Shown here piece by piece: positions 23,932-36,820 of a stretch of DNA of 64,000 bases. The DNA comes from Alnus glutinosa (Eukaryota; Streptophyta; Magnoliopsida; Fagales; Betulaceae). The stretch is from NCBI RefSeq assembly GCF_958979055.1, contig NC_084894.1, positions 28,529,616 to 28,593,615 on the forward strand, read 5' to 3'. Positions within the stretch are counted from its first letter, which is position 1. Each line of letters begins with the position of its first letter. The notes under the pieces are model-generated. The model searched no databases and was not told where the DNA came from. It saw only the letters and a list, made by a program, of their open reading frames with translations. The position numbers were made by a program, and so were the translations under genes.

Positions 23932-25842
23932 ATGTCTTTCCTGTTCATAATTGCATTCACTTTGGCTTCAGCTTTCCTCCTTTCAAAATATCTATCTAAG
24001 TGTCAAACCACAATTAATCTTCCTGGAGGGTCTCTGGGGTATCCTTTAATTGGAGAGACATTGAGCTTTCTTCGAGCTCAAAGAGAAGATCGAGGCTCGG
24101 ATTGGTTAGAAGAAAGGATATCCAAACATGGGTTAGTGTTCAAAACCTCCTTAATGGGTTCCCCAATTGTGGTTATAATAGGCCAAGCTGGTAACAAATT
24201 TGTACTTGGTGCTGAAAATGATGTTCTTGCTGCCAAGCAACCTGTCACCCTGCAAACCATTGCTGGAAAGCAAAATATATTTGAACTCACAGGTTCCAGG
24301 TACCAAAACCAGGCACCAAACATGTTGACATATATTTCGATATAATCCTAGAAATTATAAATGTAACATTAATCAGTTCGATCGATCCATATTTGTCTTT
24401 TGTCACACAGGTACAGACTGGTAAAGGGTGCAATGATGACCTTTCTAAAGCCTGAAAGCCTTCAAAACTGCATCAAAGAGATGGATGAGTTGGTCAAGAC
24501 CCTATTGATAAGAGAAACCAAAGACAGTGACACAATTAAGGCTGTGCTTTTCATAAAGAAGCTTACTTTTTGTGTAGCAAGCAACATCCTTTTTGGTATC
24601 AAGGATGAGTACACAAGGGAAGCACTGTTTGACGATTTCTCTTTAGCATTCAAAGCAGTTTGGTCTCTTCCTGTAAACTTCCCAGGCACTGCTTTCTGGA
24701 GAGGCCTAAGAGCCCGGTCAAGAATTGTGGATCGGATTTTGCCAATTATGAGGAAGAAAAGGGAGGAGCTTTCAAAGGGGATTTTGAGCCCTTCAAGCGA
24801 CGTCCTGTCTTGCTTGCTAGAATTGAGAGATGAAAATCAACAACCGATTGCTGATGATATGATTATAGACAATTATGTTACCTTAATGATTGCCAGTCAT
24901 GATACATCTGCTATTCTTATAAGCTTGATGATATGGAAGCTGGCTAGAGATCCTGAGATCTACAGGAAAGTTTTAGAAGGTAATTAATTAATTACCAGTC
25001 CAATTTTTCAATGCAATATCTGGCATATATATTTCTTCTGGCTGATTGCCATAACATTTTTTTTTTTCTTGCTGAATCTTAGAACAAATGGACATTGTAA
25101 AGAAAAGGGAAGGAAAAGAAGACAGCCTCACATGGGCGGAGATACAAAAGATGAAGTACACCTGGCGAGTTGCACAAGAACTGATGAGGATGATCCCTCC
25201 TGTGTTTGGTAGCTTCAGAAAAGCACTGAAAGATACCAGCTATGGTGGCTATGACATTCCCAAAGGATGGCAGGTAAGGTCTTTCATCCCAGAAATCCCA
25301 ATTCACCCTAGCCATGCATGCACATCTTTGCTCGTCAACTACTACTTTGTAATAAACTTGTGCAGCCCGCGAGTGTCGGCTCAAATGGTAGACTCGTTTG
25401 GTCGATCAGTTGACATAAAGTTCTTGAGGGCGGGGTTGTGTATCCGAAGTTTTGACTTTACCTTGACGGGTTCCACGTCATTTAAAAAAAAAAAAAAAAC
25501 TAGTAAAGCTCACAAGTATATATGCTTCTGCAGGTGTTCTGGGTGGCCTATGGAACTCATATGAAGAATGAGATATTTGAGAATCCCACAGAGTTTGATC
25601 CATCGCGCTTTGAGAACCCAGAAAAGCCAATCCCTCCCTATGCTTATGTTCCCTTCGGAGGGGGACTCCACACATGCATAGGGAATGAGTTTGCAAGGGT
25701 TGAGGTTCTGACTACCATTCACAATCTGGTGACGATGTACGAATGGTCGCAAGTGAACCCCGAGGAAGTGATTACCCGTCAACCAATGCCATGTCCATCT
25801 ATGGGCCTTCCAATTAAGATCAAACCAAGGCATCTATTTTAG
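23932..25842 (+). CDS. Cytochrome P450, CYP85 clan (CYP728/CYP716-like)
   Basis: Membrane-anchored monooxygenase. Four exons: 23932-24299, 24411-24979, 25083-25273, 25534-25842, summing to 478 residues, normal for the clan. An N-terminal hydrophobic anchor ([17 protein letters not shown]) is followed by the Pro-Gly hinge [13 protein letters not shown]. The I-helix oxygen-binding motif is ASHDTS at 284-289 where AGHDT is usual. EXXR is ELMR at 345-348, followed by FDPSRF and the heme loop [11 protein letters not shown] with Cys424 as the iron ligand. The LRAxRxxRGxxWLxERIxKHG and [18 protein letters not shown] stretches recall CYP728 more than triterpenoid-oxidising CYP716, but this assignment is by eye. 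The substrate is unknown; clan members act on triterpenoids, brassinosteroids, ABA and gibberellins. All key residues are present, so it is probably functional. Confidence 0.93.
25365..25499 (+). mobile_element. SINE in P450 intron 3
   Basis: The tRNA-like head GTGTCGGCTCAAATGGTAGA resembles a pol III A box, a B-box-like GGTTGTGTATCCGAAG follows about 60 bases later, and the unit ends in a run of about 16 A. A target duplication could not be fixed. It lies about 90 bases after the donor and about 30 bases before the acceptor of the intron. Confidence 0.55.
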
Positions 25843-27370
25843 AAGCCTCCTTTTGCCTCATGCAATATTACTTTTACTAATTAATTAATATTGTAGCATT
25901 CTTGTGTGGTGTGGTGTGGTGTGGCATGTTATAGTAACAAGATGATTGATGATGGAACTTGCTTTATTTTGTATGATGATTGTTGTCTCAAGCCAATTTT
26001 GATCCTAGATTAATTTTACTATTTTTTATGACTTCAATTTTTTTTAAAAAGTGGTGATGTAACATTGTATAAGAGAAGCTAGAGGGTCTGAGCAATTCAA
26101 ACTTGACTCCATAGTTTATAATATTCTATGTGTTGGACCTAGAGAGCTTGAGCCTGCACATAAAGGGGAATGTTAAAATATTAACTAAATAATTAAATTT
26201 ATTGTTTCTTACTAAGCTTTTAGAATAAATGATGATTCAAGTACCAAATTTTAATTTATAGACAAGATTGGAGGAAAAAGTTTCAGCTTAGATTGGAAGA
26301 AAACTTATAAACGAGAAAATATCAAAGGCACATGGATAATAAGATAAGAAGTAATGGTAGATGATCGCTAGATGTCTTCTTTGTATTCCTCTAAAAATAA
26401 TGTGACTTTTAAAATTACCATTTGATTTGTGATAAATTACTATTGAATTTTAATCAAATAATAATTTTAAAATTCACATCATTTTTAAAAGGACACGAGT
26501 AGAACTTCTAGAATTATTATAAAACAAGAACAAAGTTTTCCAACTTGGTCATAAAGTATCCTGGATTAAAAGGATTAGGTTTTGTGGGAGCATAAAAATG
26601 AGTTAAATCAAATGGTGGTTCAAAACTTCCATTCATTTATTTCAATTTTACAATATTGACATTCTCGTAATCTTTCCTGAATGGGAATTGTAAAATGGAA
26701 CATTAAAATGCACGTTCTCTTTTCCTATTGAATTTTGTATGCCGAACGGTTTGAAAACGAGAAAAAAATTCATTTTTTTTTTTGTGCAACAAGTAAGGGA
26801 GTGTGTTTTTAAAATTACAAAATTTTAAGTGTTGGTACAGTTTTCGGTATGGTGTGAATCTGCACGTTCCTTTGATGTTCTTCACGCTTCTAAATAACTC
26901 TGCAAAACAACAAAACCTAGGGACCCTTCCGGGGGTCCCGCTCCGATGCCTAAATTAGCTTATGTAAGAAAAATAATACTCTATGCATAAAAACTGAGTC
27001 TTCGTTTATACCTGGGGTATGAGCCTATTTATTGGCATAGAGGTGGAGTCAAACCTGGATTAGGACTCCTGCTCCTTGTTGATCTAGAACTGCTGTCCGA
27101 GTTCTAATTGGACTTCAATCCTTTACTAGACTTCTAATTGGGTATCTTCTTAGACTTCTAATCTGATATCTTCTTAGACTTCTGATCTGATATCTTCTTA
27201 GACTTCTGATAATGATCATTATTCTTATCTGTTTGGACCTTATTAGACTTTTGAATCTCCTCTTTGGATCGGGTTGAGTGGGATTTATCCCCAACATTTA
27301 AGGGTAGTTTAATGCATTATTTTTTTTCATATTGTAAATTATACAAAACGTTTCAATGCCTTTTTTTTTT

Positions 27371-27452
<82 letters not shown>

Positions 27453-27801
27453 TTAACTATATTTTAATATTATTATTTTTTAAATAGTAAGTTTTGAAAT
27501 TAAAACAATTAAATCAAATGGATGCGTGTGAGAGCATTATGAACCACCATAATGTACTCGTACCCGGTACAATGTACAGTACCCCACCCCACCCCACCGA
27601 AAAGAAAAATAAAATAAAATAAAATGAGAAAGAAACATCTAATGACTCAGAATAAATAACATGTTTTTAAAATTAATTATAGAATTAAACAATAGGTTTA
27701 TTTAACTGAATGCATACATTAGAACCAAAACAAGTCATTGGAAGAACATGGATGGGTGAAAACATTGGTAATTAAATAAAACAAAATTAAGGTTGATCGA
27801 G
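25843..27801. other. Intergenic, no supported gene
   Basis: P450 3' flank, AT-rich sequence with a short tandem repeat of the TTCTTAGACTTCTGATCTGA type (about 27120-27215), and a long TA run at 27374-27449. No coding signal. Confidence 0.6.
27374..27449. repeat. (TA)n microsatellite
   Basis: About 75 bases of uninterrupted TA. Confidence 0.95.
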
Positions 27802-30129
27802 TCAGAAAGGAAGGTGGTGATGAGTTGGGGTGCCATAAGGGGAATAGGGTGAGTTCATGACAAAAGAAGGTGGAGTACTAGTGGTAGCTGCATGTGCCCT
27901 CGGTGTCATCGGGCTTCTCGATCTTGACGACATCATGCCACTGCGACCATGCCCCTCATATGCTCGTTCGCCACTCCTTCTCGGGCCTTTCTCAGCCCAC
28001 TTCACCTCTGCCACCTTCACCATGCTCGGGTACCTCCACCAACACCCCACCTTTCCTGCTCTTTCTATGTACCTACAACAAATCACAACCCCACCGGCCG
28101 GCCGGCCCGGCCACCAAACATATATATTAGCATACCAAAAAGAAATATATATGCTTGGGTGGTACAGCTACGTTTTTTAAAAATGGGTGCATAAATTGTG
28201 ACGTGAGAGTTCACATTTTAGTAATCGATGAAATAATTCAAATAAGTGTTATATGAACTGTCATGTCGGATTGTAAACATGAAAAGTGTCAAGTAGATCG
28301 ACTACTACGTGACAATTTACGTTTTAATGATTGATTGATGTGATAAGTACTATTATGTGGACTGTTATATTAGTTTGTAAGGGACTCGTAATACTCCTAT
28401 CAACACTATTCAAAAAAAAATATTAGAGCAAAGGTAATTTCTGTTTTAGTAATTTAGTATGTACTATCGATGGATATGACAACAAATTCGAGTTTATATT
28501 CGATCGATACTCAAAGTGCAAAAGATCAGAATCTCGTGTAATGAAGCTGTTTATTATATTTTCATGTGAGAAGACACTCGAATTCCATTCTGCTCGGACA
28601 AGTGTCTTAAATTGCCCGATCAGGCCAGGTTGAGTCCCCATCCAAGTGCAGGATATTTGGGATAAGGGAGTCCAGGTCCTTGTCTTTGTTCACAGCTGTC
28701 AGTTTGGTAGGTGCCAACTGCCAAGTTCATTCGGATCAATTAATTAAGGACGGCAAAGTCAGTCCAGCATCCAAATTAAGTGCTGGGGGGATCCACACTT
28801 GATTAATTGCTGGCCTATTACTAAAATGTTCCACAAACAGGCGCCACTACAAGATTGTTTTGGGGACCATCACCCATTACTACTCAAATTCTTGGGAGTT
28901 TTTTTGGGAACCATCTGATCTGATCATCAATTCATGAATTTGATCTGAGATCCTATTACTACTCTAAAAGTTCATCATATATAATCATCAAACTGTAAAG
29001 TATCTGGTTGCCACAAATTAATTAAGCACAATCATAGTAATTAACTAAGGTCTTAGGACTTTGAGAGGATATTTAATTGAAATGTGAAGTTATAAACGAT
29101 AGAGATAAAATTCGAACTCGAGACTTTTGCTTTGATACTATGTTAAATTACTATGTAATCTACAAACTTAGACGGATAAAAATAATGAATCTAAGTATTT
29201 AATTAATATTCTAGCCGTACACCCCAAAACAAAGATCCACATTATTATTATATATATATATATGTTACCTTTGGCTGAATCTTCTCCCTAAACACTCGAT
29301 GCACTTTCTTCCTTCTGTCATCTCTCCCATGCCTATGTTTACGCATTGCCTGCAATACGCTCTTCCGCAAACCTGCAGTACTCAAGACAATAGTACTCAC
29401 CATGTCATCATGATCATCTTTACATTTCTTTATAAATAAATTAGTGTACATATATAGAGGAAATATGTAATTCCTCGTTGAATTTTGAAGAATGATTAAT
29501 TATATGAGGAAACATTTGACACTACGTACTGGAGTCTTAACTTATATATATATTTGAATACTAACCAGGCATCGATGCCGGAATATATAAATATAGGTGC
29601 TGCAGACAGTACAGATATTGGAGTGAGGAATCCCAGGCCGCCTTCGTCCACCTCTCTCTTGATGCATGGACGCCATGCTGTTCATGCCACTCACATCATC
29701 ATACGCAATGCTACGTCCCTCCACTGCGTGCCTGAAACCGGCCGAGCGATGATCATCTGGACTCGCATGGCTTCGGTGGCTTTCTTCACTGTTAACATAT
29801 CGATGGCCACGTGTTGCATGGCTGTGATGGTGATGATCATGACCACCTCTATACAAGTGATCACCAGTGTCATGAGTACTCTTCATGACGTGTTGAAAGC
29901 CGGTGTTGAAATCAAGGCTGGGTATTTTGATCAAAGGGGATCCTTTTCTTGGGGTTTTGACTTCGGAAACGGGTTCCATTTTGGTGGATTTTTTCTTTTC
30001 TGATGCTTTCACGTTTTGTGTCACCTCTGCAAGGTCTTGAAAGGTAAGGTTGACGGACTCATCTGGGATTCCCAGATACAGTTCCTCAAGTTCCATTCTC
30101 GCCTTTGCCAGTGTCGCCACATCACCCAT
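27802..30129 (-). CDS. FYVE-like zinc-finger protein (XLG-type Cys-rich domain)
   Basis: Three exons: 29566-30129, 29269-29372, 27802-28072, giving 312 residues. The N-terminus ELEELYLGIPDESVNLTF is a conserved plant block, followed by a basic stretch and a His-rich linker (about residues 95-150). The zinc finger has four CxxC pairs: C173/C176, C187/C190, C195/C198 and C212/C215. Its core FRHRCLVCGRAYCRQC is close to the RRHHC-x-x-CG pattern of FYVE fingers, and GMGEMTEGRKCIEC resembles the Cys-rich region of extra-large G proteins (XLG). There is no G domain. The tail is Pro/Ser/Thr/His-rich. The finger is interrupted by an intron between Cys187 and Cys190, so the domain can only be seen after joining exons. 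The role is unknown; lipid or protein binding through a cross-brace finger is an inference. Confidence 0.87.
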
Positions 30130-31608
30130 CCCTGATCACAGAGAGAGAGAGAGAGGTTAGAGTGAATTAATGTTGAAAGAAGGCAGCGAGGGGGTTTACT
30201 AAGTTATATTGGAAATGGAGACGGTGATTATAAAAGGCCAAGGCCAAGCCATGCGGCCGGCCTTGGACAGTGTACAAGAACAGGTCAATATCCCGGGTGT
30301 CACAATTTTCGTGATTAAACTGAGATTATCCATGTCAGCCCATGGACCCTAAGTCATATGGATGTAAATTCATCTTCTTGAGTTGGATTTGGATCGTATT
30401 GAAACATAAGTATATATAAAACTATATAAGTTATTAATATTAACTCGCTAATTTTATATTAGGTTCGTATTAAGTTCACGGATCATTTAAAAAATTGTTA
30501 GTCCGTGTTAGCCTTTAAGTATTCGGTGTCGAGACATGAATATAAGATTATATAAATCAACTCCAAGTCAACCTATTTAATTAAATGAGTTAGACCCTTC
30601 AAACCTTAACCCACTAATTTTATGTTGAATTTGTATCGAATTGACAAGTCGTATAAAAAATTATCTGCCTTTAACTGGTTCGTAAACGTAAAGGATGATG
30701 ATGCCATGTTAAACATGGATAGTATCAACTGACAACTTGGCTAAGAATAAAACAAATATTTGGTCGGACCTTTTGAATACTAGTAATGGAGATTTTCTTA
30801 CTCTGGCGGTGAAAGCGTGTCTTGCTTTGTTGCATGGGCGATATCGATGAGTAAAACAAAACATATACATATTAGCGCGTAAACAGACCAAAGAGAAGAA
30901 TATTGCCATACAGCATTACGGTTGAAGAAGCAACTACTTGGGTAATTATATCGTATATGATTGTCGTTTTATTGATACAACAAGACCTACAAACCTGGCT
31001 GCTGGCTTTATTGGACCTTCTCTGAAACAAAATTGGTTAAGACAATGCCTCGGCGCTAGCTGCCAAGTACCACGGATGGTTCTCCCTAATTCCCATTGCC
31101 ACGAGGCCAACACTGAAGGGCCTCTTTACCATCTAAGGTGATTTATGGTCAGCTGTCTAGATTGAGCCATGTGAACATTTTTTAAAAAAAAGTTACCATC
31201 CCAACTACTTCCTAACCTTCTGCAGTCCTCTCAAATCTCAATGGGCCCAAGTGTAGGAGATTCTAATCCTCTGGAGAAGGGAAGCCAACGTTAGAGGGTA
31301 CTTGGGACCGATTATTGGGTCACGTTGTCAGTCTATTATCCCAGCAAGTCCAAGGCCATTTGTTTTACCAAGTCGTTGCTGAAACAAACAGACTATGCAA
31401 TGTAAAGAACAAACACAAGGGGAGAGGGAGGGAGAGAAATGTGAACAACTAACAGATGACAATTGGTAAAAGGACAATATTACATTCGTCAACTATAGAG
31501 AAAAAGATGAGTGACACCGCCCATTTATAAAATGGAAAGCAAACAAAACTATACTTTCAGAGAGGAACAAAAAAAGAAGAAGCTCTTCAGTCTTCATGGA
31601 AGATCGTT
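30130..31608. other. Intergenic, no supported gene
   Basis: 5' flank of the zinc-finger gene with a (GA) run near 30140-30155, then AT-rich spacer and the likely 3' UTR of the VAL1-like gene. Small frames show no family features. Confidence 0.6.
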
Positions 31609-34600
31609 TCAGTCTAACTTGGACTCATGATACCCTCCATCACTTCTACTCTCATGCTCCCAACCCCCAGATGCATGCCCCCCTTCATCAGACAAGCGTC
31701 TCTCGCTCTCTCCAGTAACTGGCGTGATTATACAGGAACCCAGACTACCCTGTTGCTCACATGTCAAGCTTGGGATCGTACGTTGTTTCATAAAATCTTC
31801 TAATGGAAGGCTGGCTGCTTGAACAAGGCTCAACAGGCTCATTCCTGGTACCTCCAGATCCAGTTGCATGTCTTCACGGTTGGGATGGCAATTTAGGTCT
31901 ATTTGTCCATTGCTGGTCTCACCCTCCTCAGCTTGATTTCTACTGTGACTGCCTTTGTTCTCCGGATGATTTTTAAGCAACAGAACATCTCTTGATATGC
32001 CATTCATTTCTGGTTCATCCCTATGGTGGTTATCATCCTTCTGGGCAGCCTCCACTTCACGCTCTGATTGGCGTTTCTTCTTGCGCAACATTAGGGTCTT
32101 AAACCTGCGCTTTACAGTCATACATACGTTGCATGTACACGTGGGCTTGTGCTTGCCCTTCCCACTTGGGGGTTGGATGCACACAATACAAGTGCAGCCA
32201 GGGCGGTGTCGGGGATGTTTGGTGGTGGCTCCAACCGAGGGTTCACCTGAATCGCCCACATTATCTCCCAGCACTGCAGCACTGGCTAAAGCATCCAAGC
32301 CAGAAGGTTCCCGTTCTTGGACAGACTTATGGCTTTCTGCAATTTTTCGCTTCTTGAAATCTGGGGAAGATTTAGAGAGGGCTGAAAAGAATCAATAAGT
32401 ATTTTGAAACTCCATTGAGAATAAAGATTGTAAACTGTAAATGATAATATGTAAATAGTGACACCATGACCAATTCATCAGAGGACTGACTTCAACTTGG
32501 AACAAAATTCTTTACAAGAATATTGTCCATCACAAACATTTATCTAAAACACCTATAGACAAGCTCCGATCCTTTCAAATCCATGCATCCATATGCAGCC
32601 AACACCATGAAATGGCTACTTTGATAAATACATCCAGGCATTGCAGATGCATGCACCATTTTTTACAAATGTATGTCTTAATAAGAATTTCAATAACATA
32701 CATTTTTATTTCTTCTGAAACCAGTTTTGAAACATACTGGACTTTGGAACTTCTATTATAAAGAAGAAACATAGAGGCCACGTTCATACCTTTGCTTGCT
32801 CTCAGAAGATTCTCCAATTGCTTTAGACTTATCTCCTCTGGAACAGAGCAGGAGCACCTATGAGAACTTGCAAACCGTAAGGGTATAAATTATACAGGAA
32901 CCAACTTTCATCCAAGAAAAGTATTCAAAGGGGGAAAGCAGAATTATGGAATAAAGTTAGACCTGCTCGAATCCCAAACATTTTCTGAACACGTCCACTT
33001 CGGAGGGAGAAGAACATCCACAGGCAACCTTCGCCATTTGGAGCAATCATCACACTGAGCCCACTGTTCCTGTCCCCTGGATGAAAGTATTCAGTATATT
33101 CAGCGCAAGATGAAAATATTCATCACTAGATCAAATGCACACATTCTTCAACATGGACACAGTGACTTGAAGATGAACTTTATTTTATAAGTAATCAAAA
33201 TATTATTAAAAAGTGCAAAAGGCACAACTCAAGTACACAAGAAGTATACAAGAGAAACATTTAGCTAGAAAGAGGGAAAAAAAAAAAGAAAAGAAAATCA
33301 TGAAAACCAAGCAAATTAGGATAATCTAAAGCAGCTGTCCAGTGGTAAAGAGTATTGAAGAAGAAAGACTTTAGCTCCACCATTGTCTTCTCGCGGTCTT
33401 CAAAATTTTTATCATTTATTTCTCTTCAAAGACAACACAAAAGGCAAGACAATATCATCTTCCACACCATTGCACCATGAGAACTGCCACTCAACCCTCT
33501 CCAACAAGCGAAAAGGTCTACCACTTGTCGAGGCATAACCTAAGTTAGCTCAACACAACTGAAAATAGAACTCCATAAGGCACTAGCAGTCTCACAATGA
33601 TGGAGAAGAAGATGATCCACAAACTCTCCACTTCTTTTACACATACAACATCAATCGACCACAATGACATATCACTTCCTTAGGTTAGCCATGGTGAGGA
33701 TCTTTCCATGGGCAGCCAACCAAGCAAAAAATGCCGCTCTCATGGGGACCTTAATTTGCCAAATGCTCTTCCAAGAAAAGAGAGTACCATCATGAGGGAC
33801 AAGGACGTTATAGAATGATCTAATGTTGAATAACTCTCTCTTGAAAAGGGCCCAAACAAAACTTGTCTTCACCTCCCCGTCTCAGTCTAAAGGAGTACAC
33901 AAGATTGAAAAATAAAGCAAAAACATTCATCTTCCAATCGTGAGCCGCTCTAATAAAGCTTACATTTCATTGATGGGAGCCAAACAACTCTAAATGATCT
34001 GCCACAGAAGCATCATTAACGCGAGCAATACTATACAAATTCGGGAAAGCTTCCTTGAGGGCCTGAATATGAATTAGGGGTTGAGTCTTCTTGTATCTAG
34101 AGTATCTTGTCCCCTAATAGGATCCATATCGTTCTTCACATGCTCATGAGCTCTAGATCAATAAGAGAGAGAGAGAGAGAGAGAGAGAAATAAAACAATA
34201 TAGAATTAAACATATAGGGTTAATTACTTTTGCCCCCATGAACTAACACACCATTTTAAGTTTTCCCCATGAATTGACACCTATCACACTTAGCCGCATT
34301 GAACTAGCATTTTGTTACAAAAATCCCCCTCCATTGGTCAAAATCGTTAAAAAAAAAAATTGTAAATGACAAAAAATACTCTAGTTTAGAAACTAAATTT
34401 ACATAAATACCCTTAAAATTAAAATTTTCAAAGAATATAAATAAAAAGTTTAAAATACCAAGAAAAAAGAAAAGAAAAAAGAAGATCCTGGAGGTGGTTC
34501 GTGTTGGGGTGGTGGTCAAACCACCCCCGAAACCCATAGGGGGTGGATCAGCCACCCTTAAAACTCATAAAGGGTGGCCGAGCCACCCAGACACAAACAA

Positions 34601-34818
34601 AACTTAGAGCCACCCCTTATGGATTTCAAGGGTGGCCGATCCACCCCCTTTGGGTGGTTCAGCAACCCCCAGTGAAAAAAAAAAAAAAAAGTTCCAAGTT
34701 TTTTTTTTTAGTTTTTATTTAATTCTGAATTTTTAATTTTTTTAGTTTTTCAAATTGTGATTTTTTTTAATGATATATATATATCATTAACGGGTTTTAT
34801 TACATTTACAGACTTATC

Positions 34819-34913
<95 letters not shown>

Positions 34914-36748
34914 TTTAGGGTATTTCCGTCTGATTTAACGAGATTCCTTAACGGTGGGAATTTTTTGTAACAAAATGGCAGTTCAGTGCAGCTAAGCGTG
35001 ACATGTGTAAGTTTATGGGGACAAAAGGTAAGTAACCTAAACATATAATAAAGAGGGAGTTGAGATGCATAGGCACATTAAAAGACCAAGGTAAATGTTT
35101 GTTTTTCAAAGTTTGGGAGGCCAATGGCCATGTTCTAAATTAAATCATATTTGTCCAAATTCCTAATTCCCCCCCCCCCCCCACCCCTCCCCGGCGGCAC
35201 AAGGGCTTAGTCACCTGCTTAGTGTTTCAATTGCATTGCGTCAAACCTTAGCCATTGAAAAATAACCCAGCCCAAAATATTGGGATAACGAGATCCAGAA
35301 AAACACTCCCTTCATCCCGAATTGTTTGTCCACCTTGGAAAATCCAACCTTTTAAGGGGACATCATCTAATATCTTGTCTTTGAAATAAAAAAAATTACC
35401 CTTACTAATTTAAATTCAAATGAAACAAATAGAAAAAGGTATGAATTTTTTAATAAAGCAAACGGCAAATTGAGAAAATTAATTAAATTATGTCCATTTA
35501 GTTCCCAAAGCGGACAGTATTTTGTGACATCTTAAAATAGGATAGTGGACATGCAATATGGGACAGAGAGAACAAAAAATGTGCAACTAACATTTCTAAC
35601 GAACTGAATAAAGCCCTACCGGTAAGCTTGAAAAAAGAAGAAGCAGGGAATTGCTAGTAAAAACTATTAAAAAAAAATGTTAACCTTCAAAGCTGTGCAA
35701 ATTTACCTATACAACATTGATAAGTAATAAGATACATTATATATATACTTACCTAGATGGGAGGGTAGTGAATATAGTCCTCTTTCCAAAAACCGGTGGT
35801 TCCTGAATGACATGAACAACAATGAATCAATGATCACATCAATCACCTAGAATATGTTGTAACATGAGATTCCACACTTGAAACCTATCAAGTATTCATT
35901 ACTTATCTTACTAAATAAAAATAAACACACAAAAGGACTGATCATGGTACACCTACATCGTATTCTTCAAATTCATGATCCTCAATGGTAACAATGCTTG
36001 GCTTGACACTTGGGGGCGGGCGAAGCAAGTCTTGTGCTTCTTCCCATGTAAGTCTCAGCTCCAGAGCCTCTTCACTATGCATTAGCAGCCTCTTACTTTT
36101 AGAGCCAATATTTCGAGTCTTCTTCTTCTCTGGATTTGGCATTGGTTGCTGCAGTGAATCTTCAATTATCCTACCTCCATGGTTATCACTTTTACGCATC
36201 CCGATATCTCCATCCCCTAGATGCAAATTTTCAGCAAGAGCATTTAGATGAGGTTCCCTGCTTCCTTTCATTGTTTGAAAAAGCCCAGAGTAACCACTGC
36301 CTGAAGGCAGATTCTCAATAACACCAGAAAAGGAGCTTTCCATAGAAGGTGTGCCATTAGGAAGGGCAGATGTCTGAGCATCCTGTCAATAACACAAAAA
36401 AAGTTAAGATATGATCTGAAAGTAAGGTGACGCATATAGTGGTGTGAAATGTGCTTATAAAGACCTGTGTGTCTTCAGTGTTCGATGCCTTTCGAAACCC
36501 CATGACAAGTTTACCTCCAGGATCTATCCGACTAAATGTCACTGCACCAAAAACAGATAAAATAATGAAACAATTATGACATGATACAACATGTGTCCCA
36601 CAATATATTAAAGGTTACAAATGGCACGCCTATATCAATTGACATGGTATCATTAAAAGTTAACTGAAGAAGACACTCCTTGCAAATTAATATAGAAAAC
36701 CAGAGAAGTGACAACTGCATAGTATCAATAATTGGGCCTGTATTAGAT

Positions 36749-36820
<72 letters not shown>

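Noticed and set aside
25365-25499. Considered as a real tRNA gene
   Set aside because: The A- and B-box-like blocks are present, but no cloverleaf with a proper acceptor stem could be drawn and a poly(A) run follows, which fits a SINE.
27120-27215. Short repeats TTCTTAGACTTCTGATCTGA considered as a CRISPR-like array
   Set aside because: Only about three tandem units with no unique spacers, in plant nuclear DNA: a simple tandem repeat.
29554-30003. 149-codon plus frame
   Set aside because: Antisense shadow of exon 1 of the zinc-finger gene, whose frame is supported by splice phases and the four CxxC pairs.
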